Assembly (NCBI GenBank): GCA_002701765.1
Contig: NZXB01000104.1
Location: forward strand, 3,564 to 10,792
DNA from: Porticoccaceae bacterium
GTDB taxonomy: Bacteria; Pseudomonadota; Gammaproteobacteria; Pseudomonadales; Porticoccaceae
DNA: 7,229 nt
Direction of reading: 5' to 3'
Every line of letters starts with the position of its first letter. Positions within the stretch are counted from its first letter, which is position 1. The notes beneath the pieces are model-generated. The model did no database searches. It saw nothing but the letters and a program-made list of their open reading frames with translations, and was not told where the DNA came from. This document shows positions 1 through 5,956 of the stretch, piece by piece. The translations under genes were made by a program, and so were the position numbers.

Positions 1-923
1 GTCTTACACAAGAACAGGCTAGTGCCTTACTAAAAGTAAGAGTTAAGATTATCAAAGACTTTGAAAATGGTGATCAGATTGATTTACCGGGCACAGCCTA
101 CAAAATAGGATTTGTAAGATCTTATGCACGATTGTTGAAATTGGATAGCGACCTTTTAGTTCAAGAATTCAAAGAAAGTTTAGAAGTAGACAACTTTAAG
201 GAAGAATATAAATTTCTATCACCAGAAATTAATAATAACAAGATTTTACCAATAGGTGCTGTTGCATCTTTTTTTATTGCGCTCGTTGTTTATTCGGGTT
301 GGTATTATACTGACAGAAATAATGCAATTAACATGTCATCTAACAATGTTTTAGATAAACAAATTGAAAAAATAACCGAAACAGATAAAAGTAGTTATGT
401 AATTATAGAAGAAAATTTTGACCCTAAAAATTCTATTATTTCGAAGATAGAAAATGAAGGTGATGATATTAAACAGAGTATGCTGAAAGAAAAAGCGAAT
501 ATTACTGTAGTTAAAGAAAATCTTATTACAAACCCTATTAATTCTTATCCAAATAATGAAAAAATTTCTAGCTCTTCTAATGCAGTTAATACAAAAGATA
601 TTGAAACCCAAACTAATGAAATGTCAGCAAAAGCAAATGAGAGAGATCCCAGTAATGAAATGGTACTTAAAGCTATTGGCAATAGTTGGGTAGAAATTGA
701 AGATTTAAATGGTAATATCTTAATGACAAGACTTATGAGACCTGGCGAAACATATGTCGTTCCAAATATCAATGGCTTAACTTTTAATACGGGCAATGCT
801 GGGGCATTATCTTTATCTCAAGGTGATGTGATTGTCCCAAAGCTAGGAGCTATAGGTGAAATTATTACAGCTCGACCATTAAACATAAAGGCATTTTCAA
901 AAGTGCCATTAGCTGTTGAGTAG
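1..923 (+). CDS. rodZ: RodZ-family HTH/membrane protein, 5'-truncated by the window edge
   Basis: The reading frame is open from base 3 to a TAG stop and gives 306 residues with no initiator. A TTG at 132 could pass for a start, but the frame upstream of it encodes the family's HTH domain (LTQEQASALLKV... then FENGD, LPGTAYKIGFVRSYARLLKL), so the real start lies before the window, probably about 20 codons upstream. Visible order: cytoplasmic helix-turn-helix domain (fragment residues 1-60), one transmembrane helix (about bases 243-308, ILPIGAVASFFIALVVYSGW), a 115-residue Asn/Ser/Lys/Glu-rich linker, and a C-terminal beta-rich RodZ_C/DUF4115 domain (about bases 660-890, with GNSWVEIED, RPGETYVVP and PKLGAIGE). 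Family members bind MreB through the HTH domain and help shape the cell wall; in this organism the role is inferred. It probably starts the transcription unit that continues into ispG. Confidence 0.85.
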   Translation, partial: LTQEQASALLKVRVKIIKDFENGDQIDLPGTAYKIGFVRSYARLLKLDSDLLVQEFKESLEVDNFKEEYKFLSPEINNNKILPIGAVASFFIALVVYSGWYYTDRNNAINMSSNNVLDKQIEKITETDKSSYVIIEENFDPKNSIISKIENEGDDIKQSMLKEKANITVVKENLITNPINSYPNNEKISSSSNAVNTKDIETQTNEMSAKANERDPSNEMVLKAIGNSWVEIEDLNGNILMTRLMRPGETYVVPNINGLTFNTGNAGALSLSQGDVIVPKLGAIGEIITARPLNIKAFSKVPLAVE

Positions 924-943
924 ATTTATTAAGAATAAATTTA
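921..943 (+). other. AT-only hairpin over the rodZ stop codon
   Basis: ATTTATT (924-930) and AATAAAT (934-940) are perfect inverted copies around a 3-base AAG loop. Three more pairs, one of them G-U, extend the stem to the TAG stop. There is no G-C pair, and the bases that follow are A-rich rather than a T-run, so it does not look like a rho-independent terminator. It could be a weak mRNA structure between rodZ and ispG, or chance in AT-rich DNA. Confidence 0.3.
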
Positions 944-969
944 CTAAAAAAAATCTATAGGACATATCA

Positions 970-2058
970 ATGAATATAAGGCCATACAGGCATATAGAAC
1001 GAAGAAAATCTAGAATGATTAAGGTTGGTAATGTTTTTGTTGGTGGTGATGCTCCAATTAGTGTTCAGACAATGACTAATACTCTTACTACAGATATTAA
1101 TGCAACATTAGAACAAATTAATTTATCTGCAGAAGCTGGAGCAGACATTATCAGGGTGTCATGCCCAGATAAAGAATCTACTCAAGCTCTAAAGGAAATT
1201 GTTAAATTATCCCCAATACCTATTGTGGCCGACATACATTTTCATTATTTGAGAGCAATTGAAGCAGCTGATGCTGGTGCTGCTTGTTTAAGAATTAATC
1301 CCGGTAATATAGGTAATATAAAAAAAGTCAAAGAAGTTATTAGTGCTGCTAAACAAAATGAAACTTCAATAAGAATAGGTGTGAACGCCGGCTCTCTAGA
1401 AAAAAATATTTTAGAAAAATACGGTGAACCAACACCTGAAGCTCTTGTAGAATCGGCATTAGACCATATTCGGATATTAAAAGAGCATGACTTCCATGAT
1501 TATAAAATTAGTGTAAAAGCTTCAGACGTTTTTCTAGCAGTTGCAGCTTATACTCAATTAGCAGACATAGATAATTGTCCTCTGCACATAGGTATTACAG
1601 AAGCAGGAAGCCTTAGAGCGGGAACAGTTAAGTCATCAATTGGTCTTGGTAATTTGTTATGGTCTGGAATAGGAGATACCATTAGGGTCTCATTGTCTGC
1701 GCATCCTTCTGAAGAAGTTAAAGTCGGTTACGAAATGTTAAAGTCATTAGGATTAAGAAGAAGGGGAGTAACCGTTATTTCTTGTCCTTCATGTGCTAGA
1801 CAACAATTTGATGTTATTAATACAGTAAGAGAGGTTGAAGAACGATTGCAACATATAACTACACCTATTACAGTATCAATCATTGGATGTGTTGTAAATG
1901 GTCCCGGAGAAGCAAAAGAGACTGATATAGGCGTCACGGGTGGAGGTAAGGGAACTCATCAAATTTATATCTCTGGAATAACTGATCACATAATTAAAAA
2001 TAAAAATATAGTTGAACATATAGTTCAACAAGTAGAAAAGAAAATTTTAGAAATGTGA
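970..2058 (+). CDS. ispG: 4-hydroxy-3-methylbut-2-enyl diphosphate synthase (IspG/GcpE)
   Basis: IspG is an iron-sulfur enzyme of the cytosolic MEP pathway. It reductively opens 2-C-methyl-D-erythritol 2,4-cyclodiphosphate to HMBPP, which IspH then converts to IPP and DMAPP. The 362-residue product has the length of the compact two-domain bacterial form (E. coli about 372). The N-terminal TIM-barrel part starts at [16 protein letters not shown] and contains SVQTMTNT and ADIHFHY. The C-terminal part has the [4Fe-4S] ligands: Cys272 and Cys275 in SCPSCARQ, Cys307 in [10 protein letters not shown], and Glu314 as the fourth ligand. All are spaced as in E. coli. The ATG start has a good Shine-Dalgarno sequence (TAGGA at 958-962, 7 bases upstream). 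The gene lies 46 bp after the RodZ-like gene and 18 bp before hisS, so cotranscription is likely. All key residues are present. Confidence 0.98.
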   Translation: MNIRPYRHIERRKSRMIKVGNVFVGGDAPISVQTMTNTLTTDINATLEQINLSAEAGADIIRVSCPDKESTQALKEIVKLSPIPIVADIHFHYLRAIEAADAGAACLRINPGNIGNIKKVKEVISAAKQNETSIRIGVNAGSLEKNILEKYGEPTPEALVESALDHIRILKEHDFHDYKISVKASDVFLAVAAYTQLADIDNCPLHIGITEAGSLRAGTVKSSIGLGNLLWSGIGDTIRVSLSAHPSEEVKVGYEMLKSLGLRRRGVTVISCPSCARQQFDVINTVREVEERLQHITTPITVSIIGCVVNGPGEAKETDIGVTGGGKGTHQIYISGITDHIIKNKNIVEHIVQQVEKKILEM

Positions 2059-2066
2059 TTAAATTT

Positions 2067-2072
2067 AGAGGA
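2067..2072 (+). promoter_or_regulatory. Shine-Dalgarno sequence that sets the hisS start
   Basis: AGAGGA lies 4 bases before ATG 2077 but only 1 base before the in-frame TTG at 2074. The spacing makes ATG 2077 the likely start and rules the TTG unlikely. Confidence 0.7.
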
Positions 2073-2076
2073 CTTG

Positions 2077-3315
2077 ATGAAAGAAATAAGAACAGTTAGA
2101 GGTGTAAATGATTTATTACCAGAAGATATGGATAAACACCTTAAGATTATAGAAGTTGGCTCTAAGACTTGCAAATTATTTTGTTATGAAGAAATAGATA
2201 TTCCTGTCTTTGAATATGCAGACCTATTTGTCAAACCACTTGGTGAGACAAGTGATATAGTTACAAAAGAAAATTATATTTTCAAAGATAGAAGTGATAA
2301 TTTACTTATGTTGAGACCTGAAGGTACAACAAGTGTAGTGAGGGCAGTTATAAATGCTGGTTTTACTCAAAATTTACCACAAAGGTTTTTCTATTCAGGA
2401 TCGATGTTTCGTTATGAAAGACCTCAAAAAGGTAGACTAAGACAATTTAATCAACTAGGCGCAGAATTAATAGGGGTAGATAATTTTTATGGAGATGTAG
2501 AGGTTATAAATATTGCTTATAATTTTTTGAAAAATTTAAATTTGATGAAAAACGTAACTTTATACGTTAACTCTTTAGGTGACGAGAAAAGCCGAAAAAA
2601 ATTTAGATCTGAATTAGTTTTATATTTAGAAAAATATGAAAGTGATTTATCCTCTGACAGCAAAATAAGGTTAAAGAAGAATCCGTTAAGAATTTTAGAC
2701 TCAAAAAATAAAAATGACCAAATATTATTAAAAAATGCACCAAAGTATCTTGATTATCTTAATGAAGATTCAAAATTATATTTTGAAAATGTATGTGAGT
2801 GTCTAAAAAAGCTTGGAATACCTTTTGAAATAGATGAAAAATTAGTTAGAGGTTTAGACTATTATTCTCATACAACTTTTGAATTTAAAACTGATTTACT
2901 TGGCGCTCAAGATACTATCCTAGCAGGAGGAAGGTATGATGGTCTTTCAAAAATGATTAGTGATTTCAGATTACCAGGTGTTGGATGGGCTGCAGGTCTA
3001 GAAAGGTTGGCTTTAATGATAAATAGTGAGTACGATTCATCGCCAGAAGTAACTTTAATTGCACAGTCGAATGAATTAAATTCAAAAATTTTGAATTATC
3101 ATCAAATGTTAATTGATAAAGGAATTAAGACTGAAATGATTTACTCTGGTAACTTAAATAAAAAATTGAAAAGAGCTAATAAAACATCTTCAAAGTTTGC
3201 TATTATAATTGGAGAAAACGAGCTAGAAAATGATATTGTTCAATTAAAAAATCTTCACAACGGCTTACAATCTTCTTTAAAATTCAAAAATGTTTTTAGA
3301 GAGATCATGAAATAA
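2077..3315 (+). CDS. hisS: Histidyl-tRNA synthetase (class II)
   Basis: The enzyme charges tRNA-His with histidine in the cytoplasm, using ATP. The product is 412 residues, slightly shorter than E. coli HisRS (424). Class II landmarks are in order: TVRGVNDLLPED near the N-terminus, LRPEGTTSVVRA (Glu82), motif 2 with FRYERPQKGRLRQF (Arg112 and on), the histidine-binding loop VRGLDYYSHTTFEF (catalytic Arg258, equal to E. coli Arg259), and motif 3 GWAAGLERLALM (Arg310). An anticodon-binding domain follows from about residue 325 (VTLIAQS... to the end). ATG 2077 is preferred over the in-frame TTG three bases upstream because of Shine-Dalgarno spacing. Motif 2 is of the canonical bacterial type, not the divergent version reported for many Rhizobiales and Rhodobacterales whose tRNA-His lacks G-1. 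The gene sits between ispG and prfA (10-bp gap) and is probably part of one operon. Confidence 0.98.
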   Translation: MKEIRTVRGVNDLLPEDMDKHLKIIEVGSKTCKLFCYEEIDIPVFEYADLFVKPLGETSDIVTKENYIFKDRSDNLLMLRPEGTTSVVRAVINAGFTQNLPQRFFYSGSMFRYERPQKGRLRQFNQLGAELIGVDNFYGDVEVINIAYNFLKNLNLMKNVTLYVNSLGDEKSRKKFRSELVLYLEKYESDLSSDSKIRLKKNPLRILDSKNKNDQILLKNAPKYLDYLNEDSKLYFENVCECLKKLGIPFEIDEKLVRGLDYYSHTTFEFKTDLLGAQDTILAGGRYDGLSKMISDFRLPGVGWAAGLERLALMINSEYDSSPEVTLIAQSNELNSKILNYHQMLIDKGIKTEMIYSGNLNKKLKRANKTSSKFAIIIGENELENDIVQLKNLHNGLQSSLKFKNVFREIMK

Positions 3316-3325
3316 ATTTTAAATT

Positions 3326-4405
3326 ATGATAAATTTGCATGAAAATATAGATAGATTTTTTAAAAGAAAACTTGATATTGAAAAATTATTATCAAACTCA
3401 AAAGGACTTAAATCTAATGAACTTGCTGAACTATCTAAAGAGTTATCAGAAATTAAAATTGTAACAGATTTAGCTGAAAAATTAGATAATAGAAAAAATG
3501 AAATACTAGATTTAGAAGAATTATTAAAAGATAAAAACTCAGAGAATGAAATCAAAGAAATGGCAAAAAATGAGTTAAAGATTTTAAATAATGAAGTTGA
3601 GAAATTAGAGCATGGCTTAGAATTATCGTTAATACCAAAAGATAAAGATGATGAAAGAAATGTAATTATTGAAATAAGAGCTGGGACTGGAGGTGACGAG
3701 GCGGGTTTATTTGCTTTAAATCTTTTCAACATGTACCAAAAATTTTCTACTAATCAAAAATGGAAATTTGAAATAATGAATATTTCAGAGACAGGAGTAG
3801 GAGGATATAAAGAAGCCCATGCAAATATTGTAGGAAAAGATGTATTTGGAAGATTAAAATTTGAGTCTGGGGTTCATAGAGTGCAAAGAGTGCCTTCAAC
3901 AGAAACGAATGGAAGAATTCATACTTCAGCAGCGACTGTTGCAGTTCTCCCAGAAGCCAAAGATCTAGAAATAAATTTAAACGAGAAAGATTTAAGAGTT
4001 GACGTATTTAGAGCAAGTGGACCCGGAGGTCAATCTGTTAACACAACTGACTCTGCCGTCAGAATAACACATTTGCCATCAGGTATTGTGGTTAGTCAAC
4101 AAGATGAAAAGTCACAACATAAAAATAGAGCAAAAGCCATGAAAATTCTTATGGCTCGTTTATATGATCTTGAGAGGTCTATTCGTGAAAATGAAAGGGC
4201 AACTGATAGAAAAAGTCAGGTTGGTACGGGAGATAGATCTGAAAGAATTAGAACATATAACTTTCCTCAAGGAAGAGTTACTGATCATAGAATTAATTAT
4301 ACATCGCATAAAATTGATAAGATTCTAGAAGGTGAAGCTCTTGAAGAAATAATAGATAATTTAATCTTAGATGAGAGATTTAAAAGATTAGATAAAGTAA
4401 AATAA
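3326..4405 (+). CDS. prfA: Peptide chain release factor 1 (RF1)
   Basis: RF1 recognises UAA and UAG in the ribosomal A site and triggers peptide release. The product is 359 residues, the normal family length. The N-terminal helical domain covers roughly residues 1-100. It is followed by [15 protein letters not shown] (116-130), the codon-reading tripeptide Pro190-Ser191-Thr192 (a PxT-type RF1 signature, not the SPF of RF2), [15 protein letters not shown], and the catalytic loop GPGGQSVN with GGQ at 234-236. Gln236 is the expected methylation target of PrmC, encoded immediately downstream. The start [12 protein letters not shown] aligns with usual RF1 N-termini. There is no Shine-Dalgarno sequence: the 10 bp between the hisS stop and ATG are pure A/T, so translation may be coupled to hisS. 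A 137-codon minus-strand ORF over its 5' part is a composition shadow. Confidence 0.98.
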   Translation: MINLHENIDRFFKRKLDIEKLLSNSKGLKSNELAELSKELSEIKIVTDLAEKLDNRKNEILDLEELLKDKNSENEIKEMAKNELKILNNEVEKLEHGLELSLIPKDKDDERNVIIEIRAGTGGDEAGLFALNLFNMYQKFSTNQKWKFEIMNISETGVGGYKEAHANIVGKDVFGRLKFESGVHRVQRVPSTETNGRIHTSAATVAVLPEAKDLEINLNEKDLRVDVFRASGPGGQSVNTTDSAVRITHLPSGIVVSQQDEKSQHKNRAKAMKILMARLYDLERSIRENERATDRKSQVGTGDRSERIRTYNFPQGRVTDHRINYTSHKIDKILEGEALEEIIDNLILDERFKRLDKVK

Positions 4406-4408
4406 ATT

Positions 4409-5278
4409 ATGAAATCTAATGAATTATTAAAACAATCTATTAAGTTCCTTAAAAGTTATAGTAAAGAAACACCTGAACTTGACTCAAAAATGATTTTAGG
4501 ATTTGTTCTGGACCTCAAAAATAAGATATATTTACATGATGACGTTAATGTTTCAGAAAAAAAATTAATAAAGTTTAAAAAATTACTGAATCTTAGGGCT
4601 AATGGTAAGCCAGTATCAAGAATAATTGGAAAAAAATATTTCTGGAAAGATGTTTTTAATATTAATGATTGGACTTTAGACCCTAGGCCAGACAGTGAAA
4701 TATTAATAGAAGAAGTTTTACTTTATTATCATAACAAGGAGAAGAATTTTAAAATTTTAGATCTCGGCTGTGGATCTGGTTGCTTAGGTTTGTCTTTGTT
4801 AGGAGAATTTCCAAATGCAATGTTGATAGGAGTCGATCAATGTAAAAAAGCATTGGCTCAAGCTAAAAAAAATTCAAAAGAATTATTTTGTAATCATAGA
4901 TCTAATTTTTTAAACGTAAATTGGTTTAATAAAAATTGGACAAAAGATATTTTACAAAATTCAAATTTTAAAACAAAGTTTGATATTATTATTTGTAATC
5001 CCCCTTACATAAAAAAAAAACAAATTAATAATCTTCAAGAAGAAGTAAAGTATTTTGATCCAGTTTTGGCATTAGATGGTGGAAAAGATGGCTGTGATAG
5101 TTATAGAGCAATTTTAAATAAGGTAAGCCACTTGATATCAAATGAAGGTATAATTGCTATCGAAATAAGTGATGAAATACTCTTAAAAGTAAAAAACATT
5201 ATTTTAAAACAAGGGTTAAATGTTAAAAAAATAGTTCAGGATTATTCAGGTAATAATAGGGTTTTAATAATAAAATGA
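4409..5278 (+). CDS. prmC: Release factor glutamine N5-methyltransferase (PrmC/HemK)
   Basis: PrmC uses S-adenosylmethionine to methylate the glutamine of the GGQ motif in RF1 and RF2, which raises termination efficiency. The 289-residue product has a helical N-terminal substrate-binding domain (about 1-85), the family motif DPRPDSE (91-97), the SAM-binding motif I DLGCGSG (118-124), and the catalytic NPPY (197-200), followed by EEVKYFDPVLALDGGKDG. All motifs are intact. The start lies 3 bp after the prfA stop with no Shine-Dalgarno sequence, so expression is probably coupled to prfA, its substrate gene. The A-run just after NPPY (5011-5020) is a possible slippage site. HemK is an old name from a mistaken link to heme metabolism; nothing here points to heme. 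It ends with TGA, 109 bp before the next gene. Confidence 0.97.
   Translation: MKSNELLKQSIKFLKSYSKETPELDSKMILGFVLDLKNKIYLHDDVNVSEKKLIKFKKLLNLRANGKPVSRIIGKKYFWKDVFNINDWTLDPRPDSEILIEEVLLYYHNKEKNFKILDLGCGSGCLGLSLLGEFPNAMLIGVDQCKKALAQAKKNSKELFCNHRSNFLNVNWFNKNWTKDILQNSNFKTKFDIIICNPPYIKKKQINNLQEEVKYFDPVLALDGGKDGCDSYRAILNKVSHLISNEGIIAIEISDEILLKVKNIILKQGLNVKKIVQDYSGNNRVLIIK
5011..5020 (+). repeat. Homopolymer of ten A inside prmC
   Basis: Ten consecutive A encode the end of an Ile codon and three Lys codons (201-204), directly after the catalytic NPPY. It is the longest A-run I noticed in the window. Gain of one A would bring TAA in frame after Thr-Asn, and loss of one A would bring TAA about ten codons on, so any slip or indel truncates the enzyme. 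Confidence 0.9.
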
Positions 5279-5287
5279 TTTTTTTAT

Positions 5288-5315
5288 TTGAAATTTTAAA
5301 AAAAACATATATAAA
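5288..5315 (+). promoter_or_regulatory. Candidate sigma70-type promoter for the DUF4167 gene
   Basis: TTGAAA (5288-5293) and TATAAA (5310-5315) are separated by 16 bases in the 109-bp spacer after prmC, about 70 bases before the DUF4167 start. The position suits a separate transcript, but boxes of this kind occur often by chance in AT-rich DNA. An alternative is read-through from the prmC operon, since no strong terminator lies between. The rest of the spacer is plain A/T-rich sequence. Confidence 0.3.
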
Positions 5316-5387
5316 TTTCTTATTAATTACCAGAAATGATTAAATTATTATTATAAACATTTCAGTATTATTTAAAATCAGGTTGAT

Positions 5388-5885
5388 ATGAAAAGAACTA
5401 ACGGTCGCCGTCGACATAGAGGGCATAACCGAAAAAATTACAGTAACATTAATAAAAACACTGTTTTAGAAAGTAGTGGGCCTAAGTCACAAGTTAGAGG
5501 AAATGCTTATCAACTTAATGAAAAGTACTCTTCATTAGCTAATGACGCAGTTGCAAACGATGACAAAATATTGTCGGAGTGTTATTTTCAATATGCCGAT
5601 CATTACTATAGGTTAAATAAAGAGATTGAAGCTGCAATGTTACTTAAAATGACAGATAATAATGAAAATAAGTCAGATAATAACGAAAATAAGATAGATA
5701 ATACTAATGAAAATAATAATATTCAAAAAGATACAATTAACTCAGTTGAAAAAAATAAATTATCACGAAAAGATAGAAGTTTACTTGCTAAATCGGAAGA
5801 AAGTAGTGAATTAGAAATAGAAGAAAAACTTCCAAAAAAATTCACTGAAAATAAAGCTGTTAATTTAAGTGAAGTTAATAAATAA
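5388..5885 (+). CDS. DUF4167 domain-containing protein, predicted RNA-binding, function unknown
   Basis: The 165-residue protein matches what I recall of the alphaproteobacterial DUF4167 family: a short Arg-rich basic head (MKRTNGRRRHRGHNRKN, 1-17), then the conserved core of about residues 30-79 with SSGPKSQVRGNA, EKYSSLANDA, and a helix YFQYADHYYRL. The remainder (90-165) is low-complexity and charged, with a short Asn-rich tandem repeat at 90-110. It has no signal peptide or membrane segment and is probably cytoplasmic. The basic head resembles ribosomal or RNA-binding tails; this is inference, as no function is established to my knowledge. The start has a weak Shine-Dalgarno sequence (AGG 5380-5382, 5 bases before ATG) and the gene ends with two successive TAA codons. 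Its place between prmC and clpB is typical of the class. Four of the five head arginines after the first use CGN codons, unlike the AGA-dominated rest of the window. Confidence 0.88.
   Translation: MKRTNGRRRHRGHNRKNYSNINKNTVLESSGPKSQVRGNAYQLNEKYSSLANDAVANDDKILSECYFQYADHYYRLNKEIEAAMLLKMTDNNENKSDNNENKIDNTNENNNIQKDTINSVEKNKLSRKDRSLLAKSEESSELEIEEKLPKKFTENKAVNLSEVNK
5655..5717 (+). repeat. 21-bp imperfect tandem repeat in the DUF4167 gene
   Basis: Two near-identical 21-base units (5655-5675, 5676-5696) encode DNNENKS and DNNENKI, followed by a degenerate third (5697-5717, DNTNENN). The unit is a multiple of three, so changes in copy number would keep the frame. It falls in the non-conserved, probably disordered tail. 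Confidence 0.75.
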
Positions 5886-5909
5886 TAAAGATTTTATCAG
5901 TATCATTTT

Positions 5910-5937
5910 ATTGAAAGTTTCTAAATAAATACCATAT
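5910..5937 (+). promoter_or_regulatory. Candidate RpoH (sigma32) heat-shock promoter of clpB
   Basis: The 71-bp spacer before clpB contains TTGAAA (5911-5916) and, 13 bases on, TACCATAT (5930-5937). This fits the E. coli sigma32 pattern CTTGAAA / CCCCATNT, and also the alphaproteobacterial form CTTG-N17/18-CYTAT, here ATTG-N18-CCATAT. The overlapping TATATA (5935-5940) could also serve sigma70 with an 18-base spacer. Transcription would begin near 5944, leaving a leader of only about 13 bases before ATG 5957, too short for a normal Shine-Dalgarno sequence. clpB is a classic RpoH target, which supports the reading. Confidence 0.5.
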
Positions 5938-5956
5938 ATATATCGGTTATTTAGAT

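Noticed and set aside
132..134. TTG as the start of the RodZ-like gene
   Set aside because: The same frame continues upstream to the window edge and encodes the conserved HTH domain, so the TTG is an internal Leu codon.
351..796. Two overlapping minus-strand ORFs (351-611 and 545-796) opposite the RodZ-like gene
   Set aside because: They are antisense to the linker and C-terminal domain of a clear gene, have low-complexity hydrophobic translations, and lack a plausible ribosome site.
1728..1937. 69-codon minus-strand ORF opposite ispG
   Set aside because: It covers the conserved Fe-S region of ispG on the other strand; the openness follows from ispG codon use.
3319..3732. 137-codon minus-strand ORF opposite the 5' part of prfA
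   Set aside because: It lies almost wholly antisense to a certain RF1 gene, its Ser/Phe/Leu-rich composition is what the reverse of Lys/Glu/Asn-rich AT coding gives, and it has no recognisable domain.
5279..5304. Possible terminator hairpin after prmC (T-run plus A pairing with TA-run)
   Set aside because: The stem is entirely A-T with a 10-base loop, and the following bases are not a T-run; similar pairings are expected by chance in this composition.
5884..5898. Short inverted repeat (ATAAA/TTTAT) after the DUF4167 stop
   Set aside because: It is a five-pair A-T stem with no T-run, too weak to call a terminator.
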